Positions 45,130 through 55,572 of a stretch of 64,000 nucleotides of DNA are shown here, one piece after another. The notes under the pieces were generated by a model, which saw nothing but the letters and a program-made list of their open reading frames with translations, was not told where the DNA came from and did not search any database. Each line of letters starts with the position of its first letter. Position 1 is the first letter of the stretch. This DNA is from Halicephalobus mephisto (lineage: Eukaryota > Nematoda > Chromadorea > Rhabditida > Panagrolaimidae), in contig SWDT01000127.1 in assembly GCA_009193035.1 (NCBI GenBank), forward strand, positions 248,001 to 312,000, written 5' to 3'. A program made the position numbers and the translations under genes.

Positions 45130-45610
45130 TCGCCAAAAAGTTGCGAGCAATGTGCAGATTTTATTTTGATTTTAGTGTTGACTAACTGGCCTAAAAGTTG
45201 CAAGCAATGTGCAAATTTGATTTTATTTTTAATATCAACCAATCCGCCAGAATGCTGCAGGCAATGTGCAGATTTTATTTTGATTTTTAGTGTCGACTAA
45301 TTGGCCTAAAAGTTGTAAATAAGCTGCAGATTTAATTTTGTTTTTAATATCGACCAATCTGCCAGAATGCTGCGGGCAATGTGCAGATTTTATTTTGATT
45401 TTTAGTGTTGACTAATTGGCCTAAAAGTTGCGAGCAATGTGCAGATTTGATTTCGATTTTAATATCGACCAATCTGCCAGAATGCTGCGGGCAATGTGCA
45501 GGTTTTATTTCGATGTTCATTAACTTGTCCAAATATTGCAAGCAATGTGCAGATTTTACTTCAACTTTAGGCCAGTTAGTAGACATCAAAGTCAAAGTTG
45601 CGAATAAACT
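45130..45610. repeat. GCAATGTGCAGATTT tandem array (57/58/51 bp units)
   Basis: The TGCAG of GCAATGTGCAGATTT recurs at 45153, 45210 (TGCAA), 45267, 45325, 45382, 45440, 45497 and 45548. Alternate units carry TTGGCCTAAAAGTTGCGAGC or CCAATCTGCCAGAATGCTGC before it. Open frames of up to 83 codons run through the array on both strands. It is related, in opposite orientation, to the array at 59.15 kb. Confidence 0.88.
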
Positions 45611-46440
45611 ACAAATTTTATTTCGATGTTGACTTTAGCGTTGATTAAAATTTTTTTGATTAAAATTGATTTAAAAGTATAAATTTATTTTTTATCCCTT
45701 TTTGCCGGAGGGAACTCCAGCCTTTGTCCTTGGTTCTGAGGAGCACATTGCTCCCAAGACCCATTTTATGTCTTTCTGACGGCCTCTATCCTCCGGGCTT
45801 GGTTTTATTTTGCATTTCGACGACACGCAAATGAAATTCTTTTTCGTGTTTCCAGAATCCCGAAATACCGTATCTTTTGGTAACTTTAAAAATTATTGAT
45901 ATTTTTTTATAAAATTATTTAATGAATATTGAGTACTGTAAATTCGAAAAAGACATTGTTCAAATTTTTTTCGGAATTTTTTCAATTCAAAATTAACTTC
46001 ATTTTAATCAAGTTTATAAATTCGGGAAGTTTTTGGAAATTCAACAATTTTTATTCCACATAGGGATACTGTATTTTCGTATAAGTTAATTCAAAAATTC
46101 TGTTTTTTTATTGTTAAATTAAAATTGAAATTTTTCGCGTTAAGAAACTGGATTTTTTTATTTTAAAAAGTTGTATTTTATTTTATTTAACTTTCCTCGA
46201 CCTGGATCTGGCTTATGTCTCAACACGAAAAATTTAAATTTCAAATTTGACAATGTAAAGTTTAAATTTTTCGTGTTAAAACTCAACTTATGAATCATGT
46301 TTGAATTTTTTAAATTTGGTTAATTTTCAACCATCAATTTAGATGAAATATATTTTTAAAATAAAAAATTCATAAATTTATTTTAACAAAGAAAATCGAA
46401 ATTTCGATTTTAATTTTGAGTTTCAATTTTAGTAAAAATT
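45611..46440. other. Spacer, no supported gene
   Basis: A less AT-rich patch at 45700-45830 (GGGAACTCCAGCCTTTGTCC) has no open frame worth reporting. TTTCGTGTTAAAACTCAACT motifs of the dispersed hairpin family occur near 46210-46280. Confidence 0.45.
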
Positions 46441-46444
46441 AAAC

Positions 46445-46820
46445 AGAAATTTTACAAATTTTCAACTTACCGTAATCTTGGAAGACACCCCAGGCCTTGG
46501 TGTTCGGCAAAATAGGGTCCTTTTAGTAAGTTGCAAATTTAATTTAAGAGTACTGTATTTTTATAAAATTTAATCCAAAAAAATTAAAAATTTTATAAAT
46601 TTTCAGTTTACCGTAATCTTGGAAGACACCCCAGGCCTTGGTGTTCGGCAAAATAGGGTCCTTTTAGTAAGTTACAAATTCAATTTAAAAGTACTGTATT
46701 TTTATAAAATTTAATCCAAAAAAATCGAAAATTTTACAAATTTTCAGTTTACCGTAATCTCGAGAAATATCCCCGGAGTTGTGGTACTCGATTGGAAGGT
46801 TCTTTAGTAAAGGAATATTT
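46445..46820. repeat. Tandem repeat, about 137-bp unit, two and a half copies
   Basis: TTACCGTAATCTTGGAAGAC, then CCCCAGGCCTTGGTGTTCGG and AAAATAGGGTCCTTTTAGTA occur at about 46468 and 46606. A diverged third copy lies near 46748 (TTACCGTAATCTCGAGAAAT). Confidence 0.85.
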
Positions 46821-47029
46821 TTGGATAAATATGTTTTTTTTAACATGACGAGGAACCAGTAGGTGCATCAGAAGGAATTTCTCTTATGGGATTGGTTAAT
46901 ATTTTTAGTCGTTATTTTGAACAACGTCCCACTCACGTTCGTGAATAAGCGAACTTGACGAAGTTATCAGAGTCTTTGAAATCAGAATTAATGTGTTTTT
47001 TAAAGTTTTTTGAGCGGAAATTCATCTGC

Positions 47030-47225
47030 GCCTAAAAATAAGCGAATTTTACATAATTTTAAGCGACTTTCGCTGGGAGAATTAAAATACTTTTTTTTTA
47101 AATTTTTTGCGTTTAAAAATGAGCGAACTTTAGATAATTTTAAGCGACTTTCGCTGGGAGAATTAAAATACTTTTTTTTTAAATTTTTTGCGTTTAAAAA
47201 TAAGCGACTTTCGCTGTGAAATTTA
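47030..47225. repeat. TTAAGCGACTTTCGCTGGGA tandem repeat
   Basis: A unit of about 92 bp, AAGCGACTTTCGCTGGGAGA then ATTAAAATACTTTTTTTTAA and TTTTTTGCG, is present twice plus a partial. The AAGCGAAC/AAGCGACTT motifs resemble the GCGAATTCGC arrays. The 86-aa and 69-aa frames are read-through of the repeat. Confidence 0.8.
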
Positions 47226-49125
47226 ATTTTTTTTCCTCTCTTAATTTCTAGTTTTTGCAAAATTCTATTTTTATCTCAAAACGAACAATCTCTATGACCC
47301 TTAATTTCCCTGCGGGAGTTAATTTTGGGACACTGTTTCGAACCAGATGACAAGCTCGTTAACGACCTCGTTAGTCCTACTTCCCGGCTCGAGTATTCCC
47401 ATCCGGGATCTCATCCAATTAGTCCTCTTTTTGGAGACTTTAATTTTCGTTCTGACTTTTCCCTAAAAATCCATATTTTTGAAAAATTTTACATTTTAAG
47501 AAATTTTTAAAAATAAATTTATAAAAAAATCGATTTTTTAAATATATTTCCTAAAAACTAATATTTTTAAAGAACAATTTAAAAATTTCTTTAAAATTAT
47601 AAATTAAAAATTTTTTTTAAAATTTATTTTTTTTTTCATTTTTTTAAAAATTTATTTTTTTTATTTTCTTTAAAAATTTATTTTTTTTATTTTCTTTAAA
47701 AATTAATATTTTTTAAAAATTCTCTTTAAAAACTTAAATTTAAAAAAAAATTTTCTTCAAAAACTTAAAAAAAATTTTTTTTTAATTTATTTTTTTTAAA
47801 AAAGCTCATAAAAGCCCAAATTTTTTGAGAAATGTCGTAAATTGCAAAAGTCGATCAAATCCTCGACTGCCAAAAACTGCTGAATCAGGAATTTTTGACA
47901 CATGATTGAAAGTTGCAGAAAGGGTTGATTGATCTCTGGAAGAAGTTTCATAATATGATTTCCTTCATTGTGTTCAAATTCTCAAAATTTTTTTATCATA
48001 AAGATGTCTAAAAAAGACATTTTATTTTTTTCGTGGCTGTCTGGCTTCGGAAAAAGATAAATGTTCTTAAACACTGTCTTTCCGATCGTGTCTGTAGCCA
48101 AGTTATCCATTACCGTAATCCTGGAAAAATCTAAAAATTTAGAAATTATTTTTATTTTTTACAATAATTCTAAAAAAATTAAAAAATTTAGAAATAATTT
48201 TTATTTTTTACAATAATTCTAAAAACATCAAAAAATCTAAAAATTATTTTTATTATTTACAGTAATTTCAAAAAAATTTAAAAATTTAGAAATTATTTTT
48301 ATTATTCACAGTAATCCTGAAAAAATTTAGAAATTATTTTAATTTTTTACAATAATTCTAAAAACATCTAAAAATTTAGAAATTATTTTAATTTTTTACA
48401 GTAACTTTCAAAAAATTTTCAATTCTTTATTGTATGGAATTTTTTTTTATTTTTGAAAAAAAAGTGTTTTTTTGTTTTTTGGCTCGGATCCAATTCTTTT
48501 TTGATAAGGAAAAAAGCCCATTGAAAACAAAATTTGATTGACTGTTTAACTTCACATTGTTTTCCAGAATAGTCTTCTCTTTGATCGGATTTACTGTATG
48601 CTAGCTGGACTGACAACTGATTGGCAGTTCCACCTTGAATGAAAGGCTCCTGTCAGTCTGTTTCTGATTTTTTCTTCCACGTGTGGAATCTCCAAAGGTC
48701 TTCTTTCATCTTCCATTTCATAAATTTTGAAATTGTCAAACTAATTTTTATAATTATAAATCACAATTAATTTATTTTTTTATTTTCTATTTAAAAAATT
48801 TTATTTTTTTACTTTTTATTTAAAAAATTATTTTTTTTTATTTTTTATTTAAAGAAATTTATTTTTTTATTTTTTATTTAAAAAATTGTTTTTTTATTCT
48901 TTTTATTTTTATAAAAAATAAAATTTTATAATTTTGTATTTAGAAAATTTTTTTTAATTTGTTTGATTTTTTATTTTTTTCAATTTTTTATTCTCAAACT
49001 TCTTTAAATAAAAAATTATTTTAAAAAACTTTAAAAATTTTCCCCTGGCTGAATTGTTTGATTTTTAACTTTTTAATCGTGAAATTATTTTTTGAAAAAA
49101 AAAACTAATTTTGTAATTTTAGTTT
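47226..49125. other. AT-rich spacer upstream of the F-box gene
   Basis: A less biased segment at 47320-47460 and another at 48480-48720 (with TTCCACGTGTGGAA, a perfect palindrome containing an E-box) are set in A/T low-complexity DNA. At 48160-48410 a TTAGAAATTATTTTTATTTT plus ACAGTAAT unit repeats. No further gene was found. Confidence 0.45.
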
Positions 49126-49148
49126 TAGAACTTTCGGAAACTCCCGGA

Positions 49149-51252
49149 ATGTCAGGACAACCTTCGACTTCTGAAAGTTCCTTCTTCGATTCCGGCAGTG
49201 AATGGAAAATTTCGAAATCTATCTTTAAAAAATCCAAAAAATGGAAAAAATCGAAAATTAATTTTTCGAATCTTCCAGAAGACGTCCTGCTTGCTGTCTT
49301 CAGAAACTGCAGAAATCCCAAAGACGTCCTCAGCGTCAGATCCGTGAACAGAAGACTCGGATTCGTCGTCGAAAGAAATGCATACGTGCTCCAGAGGCCG
49401 AAAATAAACGGAATCGTGTAAGTTTACTGTTGGATCGTATCTAGGGGCTCCGGATCCGTGTGTAGACAAAATTATATAAAACGACTTTATGGAGCCAAAG
49501 GGCATGAGATAAATAATAACTTTACAAATATTACGCAATTTTAAAATTCCCGCCAAAAGGCAACCGTACGCCTTCCGTTGGTCCTCAGGGTATTTCCCTT
49601 CGGGACCAACGCTATCTGACTCGCATTCAAATACATAATGCACATTCCAACATTTACTGTGACGAAAATAATCATTAAAATCAACATTACTGTAATTATT
49701 TCTTCAATTAAATTCCCAAATTAAACTAACAATTAAATTTGAAATTTTTTTCATTATAAAAAAATTATTTTAATTAGAATTCTGAAAATTTCAATTAATT
49801 CCAAAATTAAACTAACAATTAAATTTGAATTTTTTTTCATTATTAAAAAATTATTTTAATAGTTTAAAAATTTCTAATTTTGATTTTTTTAAAGTTATTA
49901 ATTTTAATTTTTTAAATTTCAGAATAAGTGTGAATCAATTAAAAATCCCGATTTCGGAACTCGGAAGGCTGAGGATAAAGAAGGACGACTCAAAATTCTT
50001 CCAAATTTCGTTATTCAAAAACAACAAAAGCGTCCCTTTGAACTTCACAGAATCCACTTCCGGAAGTCCGTTCTCCGATCCTCTGTCGAAAGTCCTCAAA
50101 AGATTCATCATTTCCGAGGAGATTGTTTTCAGAAACATCTCAATCACGAACTGTCTTCTGTCTGCTTTCCTCAAGCCCTTCTGCGACGTGTCTACAGTAT
50201 CCAGAGTCTCCTTCATTTCCTGTACATTCGAGGACCTGGATTCAGATGTGTTTCGCAGTCTGCTCCAGAAGACCACTTGCAGGGACCTCAGTGTGGAGTA
50301 CTGCTTCGGAGCAGAGCATCTGATTGCAGATTCCCTCTTCGGAAGTACGGTAGAATTGAGGAAGTTTATTCTGATGCCAGTGCCCGGTCAGAAGTTCCCC
50401 AAATTGACGGACGAAGGACTGAAAGAACTAAGTTTTTTGGAGACCCTCTACATGCCGAATTGCCTCACCGGCTTCAGTGTCTCCGGAATCAACGAATTTC
50501 TCAAGGTTTGTTTCTAAAATACCAAATTAAAAAAATAATTCCAAAATTAATTCTTATTCATACCGTAAGACAAGTACAATTTTAAACAACTTTGAAATTT
50601 TTCAATTTTTCTTAAATTTAAAAATTATTTTTTAATTTTTTTTAAATATTTAAAAATTATCTAAATTTTTTTATTTTTTAAAATTATTTAAATTTTTTTA
50701 TTTTTTTAAAATTATTTTAAATTTTTTTGTAGTGTATTAAGAATATTGCCCCAGGCATTCTTGTTTTATACCCATGGATACTGTAATTACGAAAATTATT
50801 TTTTTATTTTTTTTAATTTAAAATTTATTAATTTTTTTTGAAAATATTTTTTGCAGACGCAGAAATCCAGAGATTCAGAATCCTCTGCCTTTACCGTATC
50901 TGCCGATCTTGGTCAGATCCAATCCCATCCACTTGATGTCAAGAAATTTGCCTCGATTCATCTCTATTCCCTCAGGGCCCAGCCTTCTGTGGCGGACGAA
51001 TCGGTCTTGTTTTTTTCATCGTCTCCGTCGATTCAGTCCACCTTCGTGCCCCAGAACACCCCCTACGGGCAAATCAAGCCTTTCAAAAATCAAAAATTCC
51101 AAGTAGAATTCAAACTTAATTCAGATGCTCAAATTTCGCTCCTGCATTCTCCAGATTCTCCAAAGTGCATGAATCCGTTTTTATTCGTCGCCCAAGTTGC
51201 CGGAGGCCTTCTGAAGTCCTTCCCGACCGAACAAGTCCAATCCATTAGTTAA
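49149..51252 (+). CDS. F-box protein (415 aa)
   Basis: Three exons: 49149-49417, 49923-50505 and 50857-51252. All phases match. The start ATG (MSGQPSTSESS) lies about 24 bp after an acceptor-like TTTTAG, and no earlier ATG fits. A basic stretch (KKSKKWKKSK, residues 27-36) precedes an F-box at about residues 37-82, with INFSNLPEDVLLAVFRNC and KDVLSVRSVNRRL. F-box proteins bind Skp1 and deliver substrates to SCF ubiquitin ligases. The rest is probably the substrate-binding part: short leucine-rich-like motifs (VSRVSFISCTFEDL, ELSFLETLYMPNC) in exon 2 and a beta-rich exon 3 (FQVEFKLNSDAQISLL). That layout matches the large, fast-evolving nematode F-box families, but I cannot name a subfamily. 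An LTR-like element sits in intron 1, directly after the donor site. Confidence 0.87.
49428..49652. mobile_element. Solo LTR (225 bp) with TTTAC duplication
   Basis: It starts TGTTGGATCG, ends ACATTCCAACA, and has TGTTGGA/TCCAACA inverted ends. TTTAC occurs at 49423-49427 and 49653-49657. It lies in intron 1 of the F-box gene, with its left duplication starting directly after the GTAAG of the donor. The body matches the element at 27.25 kb in inverted orientation and a fragment at 57.33 kb. The 163-aa minus-strand frame across it is not a gene. Confidence 0.85.
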
Positions 51253-51488
51253 TTTGACAGTAACCAGGCTCCAATATGGATCCAAATTTCCCATATCATC
51301 GTTCAGTTTCCGATTAGGAATAAAATTAAAAAAAAGAATTTTGCAAAAATGGATTTTAACTGTTTTTCGAACGAGTTCTATCAGTTCGAAAATCATGTAA
51401 TGGGTGACCAGAATACAGGTTCAATTTTTTTAAATGATGTTCTGAAACGAGAATTGAATAAAAAGTGGGAATTTATGTACTTTATACT
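51253..51488. other. 3' flank of the F-box gene
   Basis: An AATAAA lies at about 51320, roughly 68 bp after the stop codon, a likely polyadenylation signal. Nothing else was recognised before the repeat array. Confidence 0.5.
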
Positions 51489-51764
51489 GAGCGAACAAAA
51501 GCGAATTCGCTTAGATTATAAGCGAACAAAAGCAAATTCGTTTAGATCATGAGCGAACAAAAGCGAATTCGCTTAGGTAATAAGCGAACTGAAGCGAATT
51601 CGTCTAAATAATAAGCGAACAAAAGCGAATTCGCTTAGATGATGAGCGAATTTGTTTATATGGTGAGCGAATTCGTTTAGATTATAAGCGAACAAAAGCG
51701 AATTCGTTTAGGTAATAAGCGAACAAAAGCGAATTCGTTAAAATAATAAGCGAACTCCTGATGA
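51489..51764. repeat. GCGAATTCGC palindrome array, locus 2
   Basis: The unit is AAGCGAACAAAAGCGAATTC followed by GCTTAGATTAT; about nine copies at 25-33 bp spacing, all in the same orientation. GAGCGAAC and AAGCGAAC alternate at the unit starts. Confidence 0.9.
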
Positions 51765-52160
51765 ACTGTTGGAAAATCGTTTATTTTTTATTTCTACTTC
51801 ATCTATTTTAATATTTTTTTCTAAATAAATATATTTTTCTACTCATTATAGCCAATTGTGGTTAACTTTTTTGGAAGATGAAACATAAAAAGCAAACATT
51901 CTATGAACTTTCGAAGTTTTTTTAAAATTTTTTCTCATAAATATAAATTTTAAAACCTTTTTTAATTTTTTCAAATTTTTTTAATTTAAAAATTTTTTTG
52001 AATGTTTTAAAACTTTTTATTTTCTAAAATTTTTAAGTTTCTTTAAATTTTTTAAAATTTTTTGAATTTTTTAAAACTTTTTATTTTCTAAAATTTTTAA
52101 GTTTTTTTAATTTTTAAATTTTTAAGTTTCTTTAATTTTTAAATTTGAAATTTATAAATA

Positions 52161-52307
52161 AATTTCACAAACTCCCACCACCTACGCTACTTCCATAACG
52201 TGAATATTGTCCCAGATGCAATAAAAATTATGAAAAATAGTCCAGTTGTGAGGGTGGAAGTCTGGCATATCTTGCCTCTGGCTGTGGTTATTGGCTTACT
52301 GCCTTAG
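52161..52307 (+). pseudogene. Protein-like segment, possible relic
   Basis: One + frame reads NSHHLRYFHNVNIVPDAIKI and then NSPVVRVEVWHILPLAVVI before TAG. The composition suggests a short protein ending in a membrane helix. There is no ATG at the start and no clear acceptor, and both sides are AT-rich spacer. It may be a retrocopy fragment or a chance frame. Confidence 0.27.
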
Positions 52308-53279
52308 TTTTTCAGATTTTCCAATTTGAGTTGTCAGAAAAAGAATAAAATCATTTTTTACAAATTTTAGACACAGGTGAAAGGTAGGTACGTGTGTGTT
52401 TAAATAAAAATTCAGAAATATTGATGTTTTAAAGTTGTTTAAAAAACTTAGTAGATACCGTAATTGATTACCGTACTGTAAAATTAACATCCCTATTGTC
52501 CCTAAAACCTTTGAAAATAAATAAATATCGTTTTGTAACTAAAAATTATTTTCAAAGTTACTCATGTTTTGAGATTACTGTAACTCCGAAATCAGAACGA
52601 ATACTGTAATCCAGTTACCAAAGTTAACGGTCAAAATTTTGAATTTTCGTGGTGAAATAATGATCATAATTTTTTTGAAAAAGTCATATTTGGTCTTACC
52701 TAAATCAATATTTAGAATTTATAATCTAGATATTTTAAATACTAATCGGATTCTGAAGTTCGATTTATCGAAATTAATTATAAAAATTAATCATAAAAAT
52801 TAATCATAAAAATTAATCATAAAAATTAATTATAAAAATTAATTGTAAAAATTAATTATAAAAATTAATTGTAAAAATTGTAAAAATTAATTATAAAAAT
52901 TAATTATAAAAATTGTAAAAAATAATTTTCCAAGTTTGACGTCAAATTTCGAAAATGAAATTTGACTTCGAAGTTGATTGTCAAAATTCGAAGTCAAAGT
53001 TCGACTTTAAAATTCGAGGTTGAGATTTAGACTTTTTGCGTCAAGACGTAAAATTATATTTCGGTTCAAAAAATCCATATATTAAATTCTGACTACTCAT
53101 TTAGGTAAGACAAAAATTCGGCATTTTTGAAATGCAAAAAATCATAAATTTTGTTTTTCCGCGAAAAGTCGAAATTTCGATTTTCAATTTTAATAATCGA
53201 CTTTGTTAAAATTGAATTTCGATCAATAAGTCGTTTAAAAATTGTCCATCCAAAACTAAGAAAAACCACTTTCAAATTT
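52308..53279. repeat. Spacer with AAAAATTAATCAT tract
   Basis: From about 52780 to 52925 a 13-bp unit (AAAAATTAATCAT, AAAAATTAATTGT) repeats about eleven times. The rest is AT-rich without a gene. Confidence 0.55.
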
Positions 53280-54062
53280 TCCACCTGGTCCCGAGTGGAA
53301 ATCTCCCAATATAATTTTCCATATAATTTTTAAAATGTTTTAATTTTATTTTCAAATAAGTTTTTCATACGGTCCCGAGTGGAAATTTCATGTATCTTAT
53401 TTCACACGATTTCCACCCAGGACCATGACGAAAATATTTCTTCAAAATTTTCACCCGGGTCCCAAGTGGAAAATCGGTGTTCATAACTTCCACCTGGAAC
53501 TACGAAAGTACTTTTTTAAGATTGATTTTTATCTAATTTTGGTGGAAAATACATCTACATAATTATTTACACAATTTCTATTCAAAATTTAAATGTTTTT
53601 AAAATATTTCACTCGGTCCTGAAGGGAAATTATATTTATTTAACATTTTATATAATTTCCACTCAAGACTAAAAAAACTATTTTTTAATATTTCACTTGG
53701 TCCTGAAGGGAAATTATATTATTTAACATCTTTCGTAATTTCCACTCAAGATCAGAAAAAAAAGTTTTTTAATATTTCACTCGGTCCTGGAGGGAAATTA
53801 TATTATTTAACATTTTATATAATTTCCACTCAAGACTAAAAAAACTATTTTTTAAACTGCTTTGCTTGGTCCTGAACAGAAACTCCATAAATTTAACATC
53901 TTTCGTAATTTCCACTCAAGACCAGAAAAAAATGTTTTTTAATATTTCACTTGGTCCTGGAGGGAAATTATATTATTTAATATCTTTCGTAATTTCTAGT
54001 CAAGATCGGAAAAAAATTACTTTTTCTAACAACACTTCATCCAGTCCTTAATTGAAACCGTA
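53280..54062. repeat. Tandem hairpin array, GGTCCTGAAGGGAAATT units
   Basis: Units of about 85-110 bp carry TTTCACTCGGTCCTGAAGGG then AATTTCCACTCAAGACCAGA. The GGTCC...GGAAATT and AATTTCC...AAGACC halves are complementary. At least seven units are present, the leftmost more diverged (GGTCCCGAGTGGAAAT). Confidence 0.8.
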
Positions 54063-55545
54063 TCCACGTGATTTTCACACAGCCTAGTCAACGTTCGTCA
54101 TTCAAAAAACCTCGTGACCTTGCGTGATTTTCCAACACAATATTACTGCTTTGAATCGTTTTTGAATAAATTTGATAAATTATGAGAAACTTCAGTGGTA
54201 TTTACGTCATAGACTTCTGAAGTAAAAAAATAAAAGTGGATTTTCGACGGGAAATAATTCCCAACCAAGTTCTCCAAAAAAATGTACTTTATTCAATTTT
54301 TCTGAAATTGTAAATAAAACTCTATTAAACGAAAAAAACCAAGTCGTCTGGTACTGGTCCCGACACGAAAGACAAATTTATCTATTTTCGTGTTTTAAAT
54401 ATTCATAAATAAATCAATATTTTTATTTCAGAAAATTAAAAAATAAATTCGAATTCAATTATGTTCGATTTTTGGTCCCGAAGCGAAAAGTAAATTTATT
54501 GATTTTAACTTTTACGGCTTCTGAAAGCTGCTTTTTTGTTTTCTGCATACTTCGAAAACACAAAAAATGTAAATTTTATTTTTCAAAAATTATAAAAATA
54601 ATCAATTTGAAATATGCTCAATTTTGGTCCCGAAGCGAAAAATAAATTTTATCCAATTTTTGAAGATTTTTTAAACATTTATAAAATTAAAAAAATACAA
54701 ATTTTATTTTTAAAAAATTTTTTTATTTAAATTAAGTTTTATTAAATTTTTGGTCCCGACGCGAAAAAAACGATTTTATCAATTTTATCACTATTTTTAT
54801 ATCTTTTGGATGTTTTTTTATTTTTATATTTATTAAATAGAAAAAAGTGTATAAAATTTTGTAAAAATAAAAAAATTTTAAAAATTAAAATTTTAAATTA
54901 AAGAAATTTTTTAAATATAAAAAAGTGAAAATTTATAAAAAATAAAAAAATATAAAAAAGTAAAAATTTATTTAAAAAATAATTTATAACAATTTTATTA
55001 AAATCAACAAATTTATTGTTCGTTCCAGGACCACTATTGAATAATTTTGTTTAATTTTTAAATTTGACAATAATCATCTTGAAATAATAAACATACTGTA
55101 TTAAAAATGTTTTTAACTTTTAAAATATTTTTATTTTTTAAGTATACTGTAATGAAAAATATTTTTTAATTTTTATTTTTTTTAAATTAAAAGAAAATTT
55201 TATTTTTTTTAAACTGAAAAAAAATTTTATATATATATATATTTAAACTTAAAAGAAAATTATATTTTTTTAAAAATCGAAAAACTTATATTTTTTAAAA
55301 ATTGAAAAACTTTTATATTTTCTTAAAATTGAAAAACTTTTATATTTTTTAAAAATTGAAAGACTTTTATATTTTTTAAAAATTGAAAAACTTATATTTT
55401 TTTTAAATTTCGTCGTCACCAGAACCCGGTAAATTTATTTCGAAATATTTGCGTTCATTGCTTACCTCATAAACCGTTGACGTGGCCCTTTCCTGAGGTC
55501 ATGAATTTTATTTTTGAAGTTTATATTTTTCGTACTAAATTTAGT
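54063..55545. repeat. AT-rich spacer with TGGTCCCGAAGCGAAAA units
   Basis: Between 54350 and 54770 four units of 125-135 bp carry TGGTCCCGA(A/C)GCGAAAA. From about 55225 to 55400 a TTTTTAAAAATTGAAAAACT unit of about 30 bp repeats. The last 50 bp include an acceptor-like TTTAGTTTCCAG before the next gene. Confidence 0.6.
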
Positions 55546-55572
55546 TTCCAGATCTGAATCGAGTCCATCAGG

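Noticed and set aside
47000..47260. Overlapping repeated open frames on both strands
   Set aside because: They are translations of the 92-bp tandem repeat.
49152..49643. 163-codon minus-strand frame
   Set aside because: It is antisense to F-box exon 1 and runs through the solo LTR.
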